Shown in pieces: positions 1 through 9,808 of a stretch of DNA of 64,000 bases; within the stretch, counting starts at the first letter, position 1, and every line of letters starts with the position of its first letter. Origin of the DNA: Paenibacillus rhizovicinus. Its GTDB lineage: Bacteria > Bacillota > Bacilli > Paenibacillales > Paenibacillaceae. The stretch spans positions 62,001 to 126,000 of the forward strand of contig NZ_CP048287.1 in the NCBI RefSeq assembly GCF_010365285.1. Reading direction: 5' to 3'. The position numbers and the translations under genes were made by a program. The notes under the pieces are model-generated. The model did no database searches. It was given only the letters and a program-made list of their open reading frames with translations, and was not told the origin of the DNA.

Positions 1-19
1 CTAGGCAGGTGAGATACGT

Positions 20-1153
20 TTGGCGTTCTTTAAAAAAAAGAATACGAGTGGTGATGATCCTTCAGAGGTGAAGACGTCCTCCAAGGTGAAGAAGGAACCA
101 AAGCCGAAAAAGGACAAGTCAATCAAGCCGCGGGCTCCAAAAGCAATGGCCGCTAAAAAAGTGGTTCGGACATTCTTCTGGATATTTGCGAGTCTTTTGC
201 TCTTAAAAGGCGCAATAGCCTTTGCCCAAGGTAACCGGACGATTAACCAAACAATTGTAGAGGGAAATACGACTCCGATTATCGCTGATTCAGTAAAGGG
301 CTTCGCAGCCGATTTTGCGACTGAATACTTCACCTGGGATTCGAACTTTGTGAGCGATCGTACAACTCGACTTTCAAATTTCATTAAGGGCATTGATCCT
401 GATATGGGGTTAAAGAATTTCGACGTTAAAGGTTCCAGCAAAGTAATATCTGCCGAAATTTACGGTACGAATCAAATTGATCAAAAGCATATCGACGTGA
501 CGGTCGTCGTTTGGCGGGATGTTCAAAAACTTCCGGATCAATTACTCGAGGCTCAGGGAAAAGCTGTCATGCCACCTGTTGTGAAAAAGAAGACCTACAT
601 GATCGTCCCCGTAACCTTGGCGGAAGAGGGGCCTGTCATCCAATCTTATCCGCGATTCGTCTCTGAGCAGCAAAGAGGGGAGACCGTTGAAGATGTTTCG
701 ACCGGAAAGCTTGTTGGTGACGAGGATCTGATCAACAAAAGCAAGGAGCTCGCTGATAGCTATCTCCGCTCTTGGTATGAGGGGAATGCAGGACAACTCC
801 GATACTTTTACTCGGATACCGTAAAGGCGCCCGTTGTAATTCAAAAGTCGGCTTTCACTTATCAGAAAATCGATAAGGTATCGGTTTATGAGCTACCGGC
901 TGGAATAGGAGAAGAGACAAAGTATCGTATTGAAGCTAACGTCCTCGTAAATAGCGATATTGACGAACCGTTTGCAAATTCCTGGAATCTTGAGGTCGTA
1001 CAGCAGGATGGTCGTCTATATGTTCTTTCAAATGGTATTATCACTCCAACAGATGCAGTAGCCACCGCTGAGGAAACTAAGAAGGATCCCGCTCCAGTGG
1101 AATCTGAAAGTACATCAACTGACAACAAGACCATCCCCAAAACAGAAGAATAG
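20..1153 (+). CDS. ConB/TcpC-type conjugation channel protein
   Basis: Bitopic inner-membrane subunit of a Gram-positive type IV secretion channel (TcpC of pCW3, Orf13 of Tn916, ConB of ICEBs1). In that family the outside part has two VirB8/NTF2-like domains. Here a very basic, lysine-rich cytoplasmic tail (residues 1-47) is followed by one membrane helix (about 48-69) and a roughly 300-residue outer region. The acidic, Ser/Thr-rich C-terminus looks disordered. The start is TTG: the SD-like AGGTGAG lies six bases upstream and an in-frame TAG sits at positions 2-4, so the gene cannot begin before the window. It is the first of six genes in ICEBs1 order. Family call by recall of family features; fairly sure. 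Confidence 0.8.
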   Translation: MAFFKKKNTSGDDPSEVKTSSKVKKEPKPKKDKSIKPRAPKAMAAKKVVRTFFWIFASLLLLKGAIAFAQGNRTINQTIVEGNTTPIIADSVKGFAADFATEYFTWDSNFVSDRTTRLSNFIKGIDPDMGLKNFDVKGSSKVISAEIYGTNQIDQKHIDVTVVVWRDVQKLPDQLLEAQGKAVMPPVVKKKTYMIVPVTLAEEGPVIQSYPRFVSEQQRGETVEDVSTGKLVGDEDLINKSKELADSYLRSWYEGNAGQLRYFYSDTVKAPVVIQKSAFTYQKIDKVSVYELPAGIGEETKYRIEANVLVNSDIDEPFANSWNLEVVQQDGRLYVLSNGIITPTDAVATAEETKKDPAPVESESTSTDNKTIPKTEE

Positions 1154-1209
1154 TAGTATATCAGTTTATTAAATAACTAATATGAGAATTGAAGGGAGAT
1201 TTACCACAA

Positions 1210-1512
1210 ATGAAAAATCAAAAAGCTCAATTGGCTCTCCGTGTAGCTTTGCTTTCTTTGACTATCTTCGCTATCGTTGCACCGGCCGCATTCGCTGATA
1301 CACCTGGAGCAAAACTAGGCGGCTCAATCACCTCCAACGTAAACTCGTTGATCCCGGCTGTACTTGGCTGTATCGGCCTATTCTTCCTCGTCACCCGCGA
1401 CTGGTTCAAAATGTTCAGTGCATTCGGTATTACGCTGCTCGTAGCTATTTTCATGAACTGGACATGGGTTCAAGGCATTGCCACTAGACTCTACACCAGC
1501 TTCTTTGCTTAA
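1210..1512 (+). CDS. small ConC-like membrane protein of the conjugation operon
   Basis: A 100-residue protein with a signal-peptide-like start (hydrophobic stretch 9-28 ending AFA-D) and two further hydrophobic stretches (about 47-61 and 66-85). Position between the TcpC- and TcpE-like genes matches conC of ICEBs1, a small membrane protein of unknown role. I chose ATG at 1210 rather than the upstream in-frame TTG at 1189, because GAAGGGAG (1191-1198) then sits 11 bases before the start; with the TTG start it would lie inside the gene. No enzymatic motif is visible. Confidence 0.7.
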   Translation: MKNQKAQLALRVALLSLTIFAIVAPAAFADTPGAKLGGSITSNVNSLIPAVLGCIGLFFLVTRDWFKMFSAFGITLLVAIFMNWTWVQGIATRLYTSFFA

Positions 1513-1515
1513 TCG

Positions 1516-1920
1516 ATGAGCGATAAGAATGAAACACCGCGGGTCACGGTTTCAAATTATACGAGGATTTGGAATCTTGATTTTGTGATATACGCGTTAG
1601 AGGGGAAGAAGCTGCCGATCCCGGCAAACCTGAAAGTCGTCGGCATCTTCTTCGTTTGTCAATTTGTTTTCTGGATTTTAGGAAAGACCATTTTCTTCTT
1701 CCTGCCATTCTCATACAACCATATTCTGTTTCCAATCGGGGCAACATGGCTGATCGCAAAACAGAAGCTTGATGGAAAAGCGCCTCATAAATGGCTCCTT
1801 GGGATGATCTTCTATTGGATGCGCCCCAAGCGGCTTCACCGATATCGGAAATTTGAGCACATGAAGCATTATACGTACAGCAGTAAAGTGGTTTATCGCA
1901 AGGAGAGGGAGCGTGCTTAG
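1516..1920 (+). CDS. TcpE/ConD-family conjugation protein
   Basis: TcpE family members are small membrane proteins that help place the conjugation ATPase at the membrane. This 134-residue protein has the usual layout: a soluble N-terminus containing the YTRIWN...YALEGKKLP stretch, two close hydrophobic segments (about 42-66 and 68-84), and a basic C-terminal tail rich in Arg, Lys and Tyr. It starts three bases after the previous stop and has no SD of its own, so translation is probably coupled. The order with the next gene (VirB4-like ATPase) is as in Tn916 and ICEBs1. Confidence 0.8.
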   Translation: MSDKNETPRVTVSNYTRIWNLDFVIYALEGKKLPIPANLKVVGIFFVCQFVFWILGKTIFFFLPFSYNHILFPIGATWLIAKQKLDGKAPHKWLLGMIFYWMRPKRLHRYRKFEHMKHYTYSSKVVYRKERERA

Positions 1921-1952
1921 CGCGCCCCTTTTTTTACAAGGAGGGTTAGACA

Positions 1953-4607
1953 TTGGCACTGACTGCGAAGAAAAAAGTTAATAAAGTGAAAATTGAATTT
2001 CCCATTGCTTACTACGAAGGTAATCTAACTTTTAATCATGACAAATCCGTATGGGCCATCTACGAGATTGATGCTTTTGTTTATGATCACCTGAGCGATC
2101 AGCAAAAGATCGATAAGCTGATTTCTCATACTTCATTTCTTACACTGCTTACCGATCGGTTTCATATTCTATGGCTGCCGCGTACTCATGACATAACCGA
2201 ACATCACAACCTACTTAAAGAACGCTTGCAGGGCCTCTTGAAGAATTGGGGCAAGAAATTTATCAATACAATGGATAATTATCTAAACGAGCGATACAAC
2301 GCCGTATCCGGTACTAACAATGCAGATTACCGTGCATTTATAGCAGTCTACCTTCCGAAAAACGAAGCCAAGGAGCTAGTAGATCAAATTGGGACAATAG
2401 CGGGTGAAATTAAAAAACTCGTTCTTCATCCAAAGCGGAGTATTGAAAACTTTGCCGGCATTAACGAACCAGAGATTTTCGAACATGAATGGCAAGCCTA
2501 CAGCATCAAAGAGAAGCAAATCTTCGACCGTCTCTCGAGAAAATTGAAGGTAGAGCGGGTTAACCATGAAAAGATCGAGTGGCTAATCAAACGTAATTTC
2601 TGGTGGGGGATCGCGGAGCCTACTCTTCGTTCTTCAGATGTCGACGGATGGAGCCCCAAGAAAACGAAAGGGCTGCGTGGTGGACTCAAAACCTTCCTAT
2701 ACGATTCCCGCCAGGTGCTTACACTTACAGAAGGTGATATTGATACCAGCAGCGCGCGCCGGGTGACACTTACACAGCCGCATGATGGAGAAGACAAGAC
2801 AATTCACCATGCGTATCTAGCCCTCTCCGATCTTCCAGATAATATGGACCATCCTGGAAGTGAATGGCTGTATAGTGCTGCGACTCTGCCATTCCCTGTT
2901 CAAATGAGCATCAAAGTCGAGGTGTTGGAGTCTAGGGACGCTATTAAGAAGTTGAGTCGTAAGAAAATGGATATCGATAACCAAGTCAAGAACATCAACG
3001 AGGCTAACGCACAGGTCCCACTCGACCTTCAAGAGAAGCAAGAGAAGGCATTATACCTTGAGGATGAGTACAAGAAGCGCAAGAATCCAACATTCGTTAC
3101 GCATGTCTCGTTTGGTCTGTACCATACCGATCTCAATATGTTGAAAAGCAATGTAAGGATTTTTCAAGATCATTTCCGTGACATGGGGAATATTCAAATC
3201 GAATTACCCGCGGGTGACCAGTGGCTCTTATTTAATGACTTTATCCCGGGCTCTCCCCGGTATGTTTCGGATTATATCCAGAGGATCCCGCCAGAAACGC
3301 TTGCCGCCGGCATGATCGGTGCGACTCAAGACCTTGGTGATGGTAAAGGCCTGTATATTGGCACAACAGGCTCACTCCAAAACCCGGTATATGTGGACCT
3401 TCGACATGCTAGCCAAATTAATCGCTCACCTTCCTTTAGCATTACGGGTACACTCGGGGGCGGCAAGTCAGTACTTATGAATCTGCTCGGCTATCACAAC
3501 TCGATAAGTGGCGGCAAAACACTGATGTTCGATCCGAAGGGTGAACGTTCCCATTGGCCGGACATGCTGCCTGAGCTTAAAGGACAAATTCAAGTTGCAA
3601 CCCTTTCCTCGGCGCCGGCTGATATCGGTAAATTGGATCCATTCGTCATGCTTAAGAATATCGAGGATGCCAAGGAAGCTGCTATGGATATCCTTGCATA
3701 TCTCAGCTCCGTTAAAACGGATACGATTGGATACAGTTACATCTCCCAATCAGTCATACGTGTTGCATCCGAGCCTAAACCATATCTCACGAAATGCATT
3801 CACGTACTCCGAGAGATGGGGGAGACCCGACAAGAGGCAGCGGTTATCGCAGAGGTACTAAATAGCTTTGCGGACCTATCATTCGCGAAACTCCTCTTCG
3901 GTAATGGCGAACAAAAGTCGATCAACATGGATTATGCCATGAACATTCTTCAGGTTCAGAACTTGAAAATGCCGCCTGTTGAGAAATCCCCAGCAAACTA
4001 TTCCTTAATCGAAAAAATGTCAATTGCGACGATGTATTCCATTGGTAGCTTCATGGATTCCTTTATCTATTTCGACCGAGGAATCTTTACACTCGCTAAT
4101 ATGGACGAAGCGTGGGCGATCTTAGCTACTCAAATCGGTAAGGAAATGGCAAACCGCGTCATTAGGACGGGGCGCTCGCTGAACGGTGGTCTCGGTATTG
4201 CAACGCAGAATGCCACGGATATGGCCGGCGACTTGGCCGGGAATATCGGTATGAAATTTGCATTTCGCGATCAAGACACAGAGAAGATCAAGAACACCTT
4301 AGCCTATTTCGGTTTGGAGCGTACACAGGACAACATCGACCTGATTAAAAACCTTGAAAACGGCCAATGTCTCATGCAGGATATATACGGCCGTGTGGGC
4401 GTCCTATCCGTTGACGTTGTATTCCAGCATCTCTTCGATTGCTTCGATACAAGACCGCCAGAGACGACAGAAACTGAACATGATGAGGTTCAGGAAGAGA
4501 ATGAATTCTCGGTGCTTGAGCGATTCGCGCAATATCAGGCGGAAGCTGCTTCAGGAGAGGAGGATACATATGGGCTTGAAGATGAAGATGAAGATTCCGA
4601 GGATTAG
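1953..4607 (+). CDS. VirB4-like conjugation ATPase (TcpF/ConE family)
   Basis: Cytoplasmic, membrane-associated ATPase that powers the type IV secretion machine. An 884-residue protein, normal for the family. A Walker A motif (GTLGGGKS) is near residue 500 and a Walker B-like LANMDEAW near 712-719, followed by RTGRSLNGG and the ATQNATD motif typical of VirB4/HerA-type motors. The C-terminus is very acidic. Start is TTG with AAGGAGGG upstream at 7-8 bases. Its last 38 bases overlap the next gene, which has its own SD (GGAGAGGAGG). High confidence. Confidence 0.9.
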   Translation: MALTAKKKVNKVKIEFPIAYYEGNLTFNHDKSVWAIYEIDAFVYDHLSDQQKIDKLISHTSFLTLLTDRFHILWLPRTHDITEHHNLLKERLQGLLKNWGKKFINTMDNYLNERYNAVSGTNNADYRAFIAVYLPKNEAKELVDQIGTIAGEIKKLVLHPKRSIENFAGINEPEIFEHEWQAYSIKEKQIFDRLSRKLKVERVNHEKIEWLIKRNFWWGIAEPTLRSSDVDGWSPKKTKGLRGGLKTFLYDSRQVLTLTEGDIDTSSARRVTLTQPHDGEDKTIHHAYLALSDLPDNMDHPGSEWLYSAATLPFPVQMSIKVEVLESRDAIKKLSRKKMDIDNQVKNINEANAQVPLDLQEKQEKALYLEDEYKKRKNPTFVTHVSFGLYHTDLNMLKSNVRIFQDHFRDMGNIQIELPAGDQWLLFNDFIPGSPRYVSDYIQRIPPETLAAGMIGATQDLGDGKGLYIGTTGSLQNPVYVDLRHASQINRSPSFSITGTLGGGKSVLMNLLGYHNSISGGKTLMFDPKGERSHWPDMLPELKGQIQVATLSSAPADIGKLDPFVMLKNIEDAKEAAMDILAYLSSVKTDTIGYSYISQSVIRVASEPKPYLTKCIHVLREMGETRQEAAVIAEVLNSFADLSFAKLLFGNGEQKSINMDYAMNILQVQNLKMPPVEKSPANYSLIEKMSIATMYSIGSFMDSFIYFDRGIFTLANMDEAWAILATQIGKEMANRVIRTGRSLNGGLGIATQNATDMAGDLAGNIGMKFAFRDQDTEKIKNTLAYFGLERTQDNIDLIKNLENGQCLMQDIYGRVGVLSVDVVFQHLFDCFDTRPPETTETEHDEVQEENEFSVLERFAQYQAEAASGEEDTYGLEDEDEDSED

Positions 4608-7257
4608 GATCAAGAGACCGTCCAAGCGCTTACTCTTCATCTCTAGCATCGTCATGACGCTGCTCGTTGCTTTCATCGTATCCGCAAGCCTCGTGTACGC
4701 CGATTCCATGGACGAAATGATTCCTAAAGATCAAACAACGAACACCCTGTATAACAAGTACTCAGCTTCTCATTACTCGTTCCAGACGCTTTCGCCAGAT
4801 CGGAAATTTTGGCAGATCGGTGCCAAGGCTAATGATAGCGTCAGCCGAATCTATGATCAGGCGCTCTCAGGTCTTTTCTTGATTGGTGTTCAAATCACCC
4901 GCTTCTTTAATTTTATCGCTCGAGAAGCCTTTACTTTTTCCTACATGGACAGCCTTATTGATGGCGCGGCTGACATTATTCAAAGCGTATCTGGCATTAG
5001 CCATGGAACCATAGGGAACGGACTATGGAGCGGGATGTTCGGCGTATTTGCGTCCATTACGATGCTGGCTGTACTTTGGCAAATGATTCGATTCAAATTT
5101 CTCGATTCGCTACAGACCATGATTTCATTCGTAATTGCCCTGGTAGTGGCATTTGCCTTCTTCACACAAGCAGATACGTTCCTGAAGTTTCTAAATGATA
5201 CGGGAAATGAAGTTGCTGCAACGATGTATGCAGGACTTGCTAAACCAGGAGGACTTAGCACCTCAACAACGACAGGTGTGCAAGCAATCAGCGAACAGGT
5301 TTGGATGGAATTGGTCATGAAGCCTTATGGTATGCTGCAGTACGATGATGCCTCCGCATACGAAACTCATCCTACTCAAATCGATAAAGTACTTAAGACA
5401 AAACCGTACTCAGACGAACGAGACGAGGCTCTAATGGCAGTTTCATCCGACTTTCCTGCTGTGCAGGATGTTCGATCAGACGAACAGATGATCGTTCTTT
5501 TATGCAACACTATTTTTGGAGCGATTATTCTTGGTCTATTAAGCTTCTGGGCTGTTGCAACCATCTATGTTCGACTAAGGCTATTAGTTCATGCGATGGT
5601 TATGGCGGTTACGCTTCTCGGTTCCTTATTGCCGGGGAGGGAAGCGGGAATTTCTGTCGTCCGATCGCAATTCCTCAAATTAATCGGGCTTATGCTTATG
5701 TGCGTATTCACAATGTTCTTTTTGGACCTATCATTGGTGGTCGGACACATGACCTATAACCTGGTTGCAGTTAAGGCAAAAGCAGGTTGGTTTACCGGTA
5801 TGCTTCTTGAAGCCATCATGATCTTTGTGGTCTTCAAATACAAAGACGAAATTGGATCCGTCTTTGCCAAGGCCGCTGGCCATATCCCGATGCCTGCAAA
5901 AGCCAAGTCTACGGTGCTGGATGCTGTACAGCGCAATGTGACCCGCTCCCTTTATAACAAAGGGATGACTGCAGTAAGTGGTATGTTCAATAAACAGCAA
6001 ACCGAAGGCGTACCAAATACGTTCAATCCAAGCGCCTTGTCCAAGTCTAGCGACAATATGAACGATGCGACAACGGCTAGCATGCAGCTGCGATATCAGC
6101 GGGAGAAAGAAGCATCTGAGCAGCTAGCCACCGAAACCGGTCAGCCTGTTCAGTACACTCCATATGTAGCCAAGGTCCACGAGAATCTTCGAAACGGAAC
6201 GAAGAATCCATTCCGCGGTATGGATAAGGAGTGGAAAGAAGAGAAGGGCCGGCTCTCCGATGTTCAGAAGGATGGGGGCGACGTCCGCCAAGCCATCCTC
6301 TCGCAGGGCATTAGCGAGGACATGAACGATCAACAAGTCGCCGCGACGATTTACTCCAACGAGAACGCCATTCGTCAAGCATCCACGTTCATGGTCAATC
6401 GTCCGAAATCCGCCGTCAGCCAGCTGCAACGTGCGGGTACCCTTAATAAAAACCGCAAGCTCGAGACGAGCGTCAACGACTTTGTCATGGTCGAGCTGTT
6501 CCAACGCTACAGGGTGGAATACAAAACGGCGATCGATACCTCGGCAGCGACCGGAGAGCCCGTCAAACATTCCGAATTCGTCAAGAAAATGGACGAACGT
6601 TTCAAAGGTGCTGGCCTGACGAATACGAATCAAATCAACCAAACGATGACCACCCGCAGAGGCCGAATCACTTATGCATCACAGTTTGAGTCAATGCCAG
6701 AGTTTGGGAAGAAGAAAGGTGACTTGCTTCGGGCGAACGAAGCGTTCCGGAAGGCAACGGGAACTATCGAGGAGGTGCGTCCTCCTGTAGCTCCTATCAA
6801 CACTTCCGTTCCTCTTAACACCGCATCTATCATAAAGAACGCTCCGGCGCTGCCTACTGCATCCTCGAAGCGGGAAGTCCCGATCGTACTTACAACCACG
6901 CCGGTTGTGCAAAGCGAAGTCGATATGAGCCGCGTAAAGCTGCCTAATGAGCTGAAGAATAACATGAACGCGGCTAAAGATAAGCTTTCAAAATCCGCAT
7001 CGGTGGACATTGGGGATCGTCTGGAAGTCAACACCGAGACCAATGTTCAAGTGTTCACGACATTGAAGCAGCGCGTATCACATGAAGTATCGACGGATTT
7101 GTCCAAACTTGACCAAGAGCTTAAGGTCATGAAGCGGGCTAATGGCACTAAACTGCAAGAAGCGACGGTTAATGCGAGTACGAATAGCGTCGTTAAGAAA
7201 AACACGCAAACGGCGCAGCAAACCAGAAAGAAACAGCAGCGCCCAACTGTGGAATAG
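4570..7257 (+). CDS. polytopic ConG/TcpH (VirB6-like) conjugation protein
   Basis: Large channel protein of the conjugation apparatus. From ATG 4570 it is 895 residues: a basic start, a signal-anchor (about 21-45), about seven more hydrophobic helices up to residue ~430, and then a long hydrophilic tail rich in Gln, Thr and Lys. That layout fits TcpH/Orf15/ConG, which are VirB6-like with a big cytoplasmic tail that contacts other Tcp proteins. I chose 4570 because GGAGAGGAGG lies just before it; the open frame runs up to 4354 only because it overlaps the ATPase gene. Confidence 0.85.
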   Translation: MGLKMKMKIPRIRIKRPSKRLLFISSIVMTLLVAFIVSASLVYADSMDEMIPKDQTTNTLYNKYSASHYSFQTLSPDRKFWQIGAKANDSVSRIYDQALSGLFLIGVQITRFFNFIAREAFTFSYMDSLIDGAADIIQSVSGISHGTIGNGLWSGMFGVFASITMLAVLWQMIRFKFLDSLQTMISFVIALVVAFAFFTQADTFLKFLNDTGNEVAATMYAGLAKPGGLSTSTTTGVQAISEQVWMELVMKPYGMLQYDDASAYETHPTQIDKVLKTKPYSDERDEALMAVSSDFPAVQDVRSDEQMIVLLCNTIFGAIILGLLSFWAVATIYVRLRLLVHAMVMAVTLLGSLLPGREAGISVVRSQFLKLIGLMLMCVFTMFFLDLSLVVGHMTYNLVAVKAKAGWFTGMLLEAIMIFVVFKYKDEIGSVFAKAAGHIPMPAKAKSTVLDAVQRNVTRSLYNKGMTAVSGMFNKQQTEGVPNTFNPSALSKSSDNMNDATTASMQLRYQREKEASEQLATETGQPVQYTPYVAKVHENLRNGTKNPFRGMDKEWKEEKGRLSDVQKDGGDVRQAILSQGISEDMNDQQVAATIYSNENAIRQASTFMVNRPKSAVSQLQRAGTLNKNRKLETSVNDFVMVELFQRYRVEYKTAIDTSAATGEPVKHSEFVKKMDERFKGAGLTNTNQINQTMTTRRGRITYASQFESMPEFGKKKGDLLRANEAFRKATGTIEEVRPPVAPINTSVPLNTASIIKNAPALPTASSKREVPIVLTTTPVVQSEVDMSRVKLPNELKNNMNAAKDKLSKSASVDIGDRLEVNTETNVQVFTTLKQRVSHEVSTDLSKLDQELKVMKRANGTKLQEATVNASTNSVVKKNTQTAQQTRKKQQRPTVE

Positions 7258-7268
7258 GGGGCTGAACG

Positions 7269-9209
7269 ATGGCCTCTCTTAAATTACCGTTCCTAGACAT
7301 GAAAAATGCTAAGGGAGCCATGAAGGATCAGCTCAAGAAGGAAGCCATGAGGCAGATCAAGAATAAGCTCCGATCCGCCTTCATGAACCATTTAGCCGCT
7401 TTATGGTGGGTTTATGCCATTATTCTGGGTGTCTTTATCTTCTTCTACTTCATAGCAGCTGTAATCTCTTCTGGCCAGTCGCTAGCTGCTAGTGCAACCC
7501 TTACGGAGAAGTTCCTGCCTCCGCAGATTTATAAGCAGGATTTAGAAAGTATCATCACCGATGGGTTTGGCGAGAGAGTTCATCCGGTTACCAGTGAAGA
7601 AAGTTTCCATACGGGAATTGATATTGGTGTGCCAGTAGGCACGCCAGTATCAAGCTCTCAAGATGGGATCGTAAAGACCGTTTTCTATCCGAAAGTTTCC
7701 GATTCGGACACTTCAAAAAGTGCCGGCATTAACGTAGCTATCGAGAGTACGGATGAGGAGATGCCCGGCACGACGCGTTACCTGCATTTAAGCAATTCTT
7801 TTGTCGGCCCAGGACAAACCGTAAAAAAAGGGCAAATTATCGGATTGTCAGGAAATACAGGCAGAACGACCGGGCCGCATCTTCATTATGAGTACCTTCC
7901 GGATGGAAAAGAGGCAACCGATCCTTCACCGTACGTGCTCTTTATGAGCAAAATAACCGATATCGCAAGTGAAGCTGCTTTCGATGCCTTTGGCGATGTG
8001 AACTTCTCTGAAATGAACGGATATGACTATAAGACAAACCCGCTCCTTTATATCAGCAATGTCTATGTTGAGTCTGCTGCGCCGGCATTCAGCGAAACAG
8101 GCACCATCTACACCAGAGATATGAATACAGGAACGATTCTCGGGTCTGGCGCCGGGGGTGGGGGAGGCGGAGGAGGCGTAGGCCCTGTTATTAGTGTTCC
8201 CTCGACTGTAGGTGTCCTGCATAGTTCATTTTTCATTAAGTGGGCGCTATATGCGATGGAGACCGAGAAGCGAACGGGGATTAAAGCCAGCGTGACACTC
8301 GCCCAAATGGCGCTCGAGTCAGCCTGGGGGAACGTCGACATCTGTAATAATGTGTTCGGCATCAAGGCTAATCGGTCATGGAAGGGCCCAGTTTGCTATG
8401 CAGGAACAAGCGAACAAGATGAGAACGGATCCTATCATATCAATGCGGGTTTCCGCGCATATCCAAGCTACGCAGCATCCTTTGATGACCACGCGCAGTT
8501 CTTAATTGAAAATCAGCGCTATAATGTCACCCGCTCCAAGAAGAATCCTTTTGAGTGGGCAAACGAGCTGCAGCGAGCAACGTATGCAACCGACTGGCAA
8601 TATGCCAACAAGCTGAAGAGCCTTATGATGAATGATAACTTAATGAGCCTAGATCAGGACCGCGGCATCGATCCAGAAACTGGAGAACCATGGAAGGATG
8701 TTCCGTATGATGGCTATGTCCCAGCTCCACCATCTACTCCTTCTAAACCGACAACGCCTTCAAAGCCGGAAACGCCTGCTAAAGAGAATATGTCGGAATC
8801 AATCACCATCACTTTCGGGATCGAGCAGCTCTATGGTACCTACGGGCGTCAAGTTCACCGCACCAAGGTAACAAAGCCGAAACCACCAAAGACGGGTACG
8901 AGCTCAAGCACCGGTTCGACATCGGTCACAGGCACTTCGACAGGCGGTATTGGCACTGGATCCACAAACGAAGATAGCGAAGAAACCGAGGAGCAAGTCT
9001 CCTATACGAATTTAACCGATCCATACACCGGAAAACCCGTCATAAATTTGGAAAACTACAAAAACGTGGTACAATTTTATTCAGGAGAACTCCAGGCGCC
9101 GAGCATTTACGTGAAGGACCTTCCGGACGCCATTTCGGTTACGCTAGAATCGAGTTCTTCTGATGACCTTCATGTATCGCATGTCGAATTTGTAAAGGGG
9201 CAATATTAA
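7269..9209 (+). CDS. bifunctional peptidoglycan hydrolase (M23 peptidase + GH73-type glucosaminidase) of the conjugation operon
   Basis: Opens the cell wall for the mating channel; same slot as cwlT (ICEBs1) and tcpG (pCW3). A 646-residue protein: basic N-terminus, one membrane helix (about 44-66), an M23/LytM peptidase with H114-x3-D118 and the later HLH at 204-206, a glycine run (about 295-303), a GH73-type glucosaminidase (LAQMALESAWG, likely catalytic E350), then Pro/Thr/Ser-rich linkers and a C-terminal region without known motif. CwlT and Orf14 instead combine a muramidase with NlpC/P60, so both catalytic domains differ here. The long linkers suit an enzyme that must reach through a thick wall. 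Confidence 0.87.
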   Translation: MASLKLPFLDMKNAKGAMKDQLKKEAMRQIKNKLRSAFMNHLAALWWVYAIILGVFIFFYFIAAVISSGQSLAASATLTEKFLPPQIYKQDLESIITDGFGERVHPVTSEESFHTGIDIGVPVGTPVSSSQDGIVKTVFYPKVSDSDTSKSAGINVAIESTDEEMPGTTRYLHLSNSFVGPGQTVKKGQIIGLSGNTGRTTGPHLHYEYLPDGKEATDPSPYVLFMSKITDIASEAAFDAFGDVNFSEMNGYDYKTNPLLYISNVYVESAAPAFSETGTIYTRDMNTGTILGSGAGGGGGGGGVGPVISVPSTVGVLHSSFFIKWALYAMETEKRTGIKASVTLAQMALESAWGNVDICNNVFGIKANRSWKGPVCYAGTSEQDENGSYHINAGFRAYPSYAASFDDHAQFLIENQRYNVTRSKKNPFEWANELQRATYATDWQYANKLKSLMMNDNLMSLDQDRGIDPETGEPWKDVPYDGYVPAPPSTPSKPTTPSKPETPAKENMSESITITFGIEQLYGTYGRQVHRTKVTKPKPPKTGTSSSTGSTSVTGTSTGGIGTGSTNEDSEETEEQVSYTNLTDPYTGKPVINLENYKNVVQFYSGELQAPSIYVKDLPDAISVTLESSSSDDLHVSHVEFVKGQY

Positions 9210-9212
9210 AAT

Positions 9213-9635
9213 ATGAACGCTCAGATGGTGGAGAACCTTTTCGTAGAGTCGTACTTGATGATGAATTTAGAGATTACTTTTAGTGGAGTTCGCGCATGGT
9301 TTGAAATGGCAGATGTCCATATGGACGATGCAACTCTTTTTAGAAATCTGCTGTTCCCCGAACACATCGCCAGCGAGAAGCAAGCAGAAATGGCTAGAAT
9401 CGTGGTTTATCGCTACGAGGACGTCTTTTTCCAAATACACAGAGTGGACGATTCTGAGGAAGAAATACACCCTCTGTGTGATGTGGAAGAACCGGTTCAC
9501 CAGCTTCTCCTCCGCATGATGCATACCCGACAAATGCAAGGAATAGATAATGCCATTATTGATCTTGGAGTTATTCTACAAAAAGATAAGGTCAGCGAGG
9601 ATCCTATCTTCGCTTCTCTTCATGGTGTTTTTTAG
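9213..9635 (+). CDS. hypothetical protein ending the conjugation operon
   Basis: A 140-residue, acidic protein; I do not recognise a family. It starts three bases after the hydrolase gene and is followed by a clear terminator, so it is probably the last gene of the conjugation operon. No membrane segment or catalytic motif is seen. A local SD is weak (AAAGGGG 15 bases upstream, inside the previous gene), so translation may be coupled. Confidence 0.6.
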   Translation: MNAQMVENLFVESYLMMNLEITFSGVRAWFEMADVHMDDATLFRNLLFPEHIASEKQAEMARIVVYRYEDVFFQIHRVDDSEEEIHPLCDVEEPVHQLLLRMMHTRQMQGIDNAIIDLGVILQKDKVSEDPIFASLHGVF

Positions 9636-9646
9636 GTATTGAAAAG

Positions 9647-9678
9647 TCCGGCTGCCCAAAATGGGAGCCGGATTTTTC
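9647..9678 (+). terminator. Rho-independent terminator of the conjugation operon
   Basis: Arms TCCGGCT and AGCCGGA plus inner GCCC/GGG pairs around a short A-rich loop, followed by ATTTTTC. It lies 12 bases after the last gene of the operon. Confidence 0.85.
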
Positions 9679-9808
9679 ATTCCTGGTCCATGATTGAACT
9701 AATATCGATGATAGTTTTCTAAAGAACAACAGGTAATTGATTTCCATATAGAGAAATAAAATGACGGTCCAATATACTTTTATTCGTAAATTCTAGGAGG
9801 AGAACCCC

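Noticed and set aside
1-441. Long minus-strand ORF opposite the first gene
   Set aside because: Shadow of the TcpC-like gene; no SD and no recognisable protein features.
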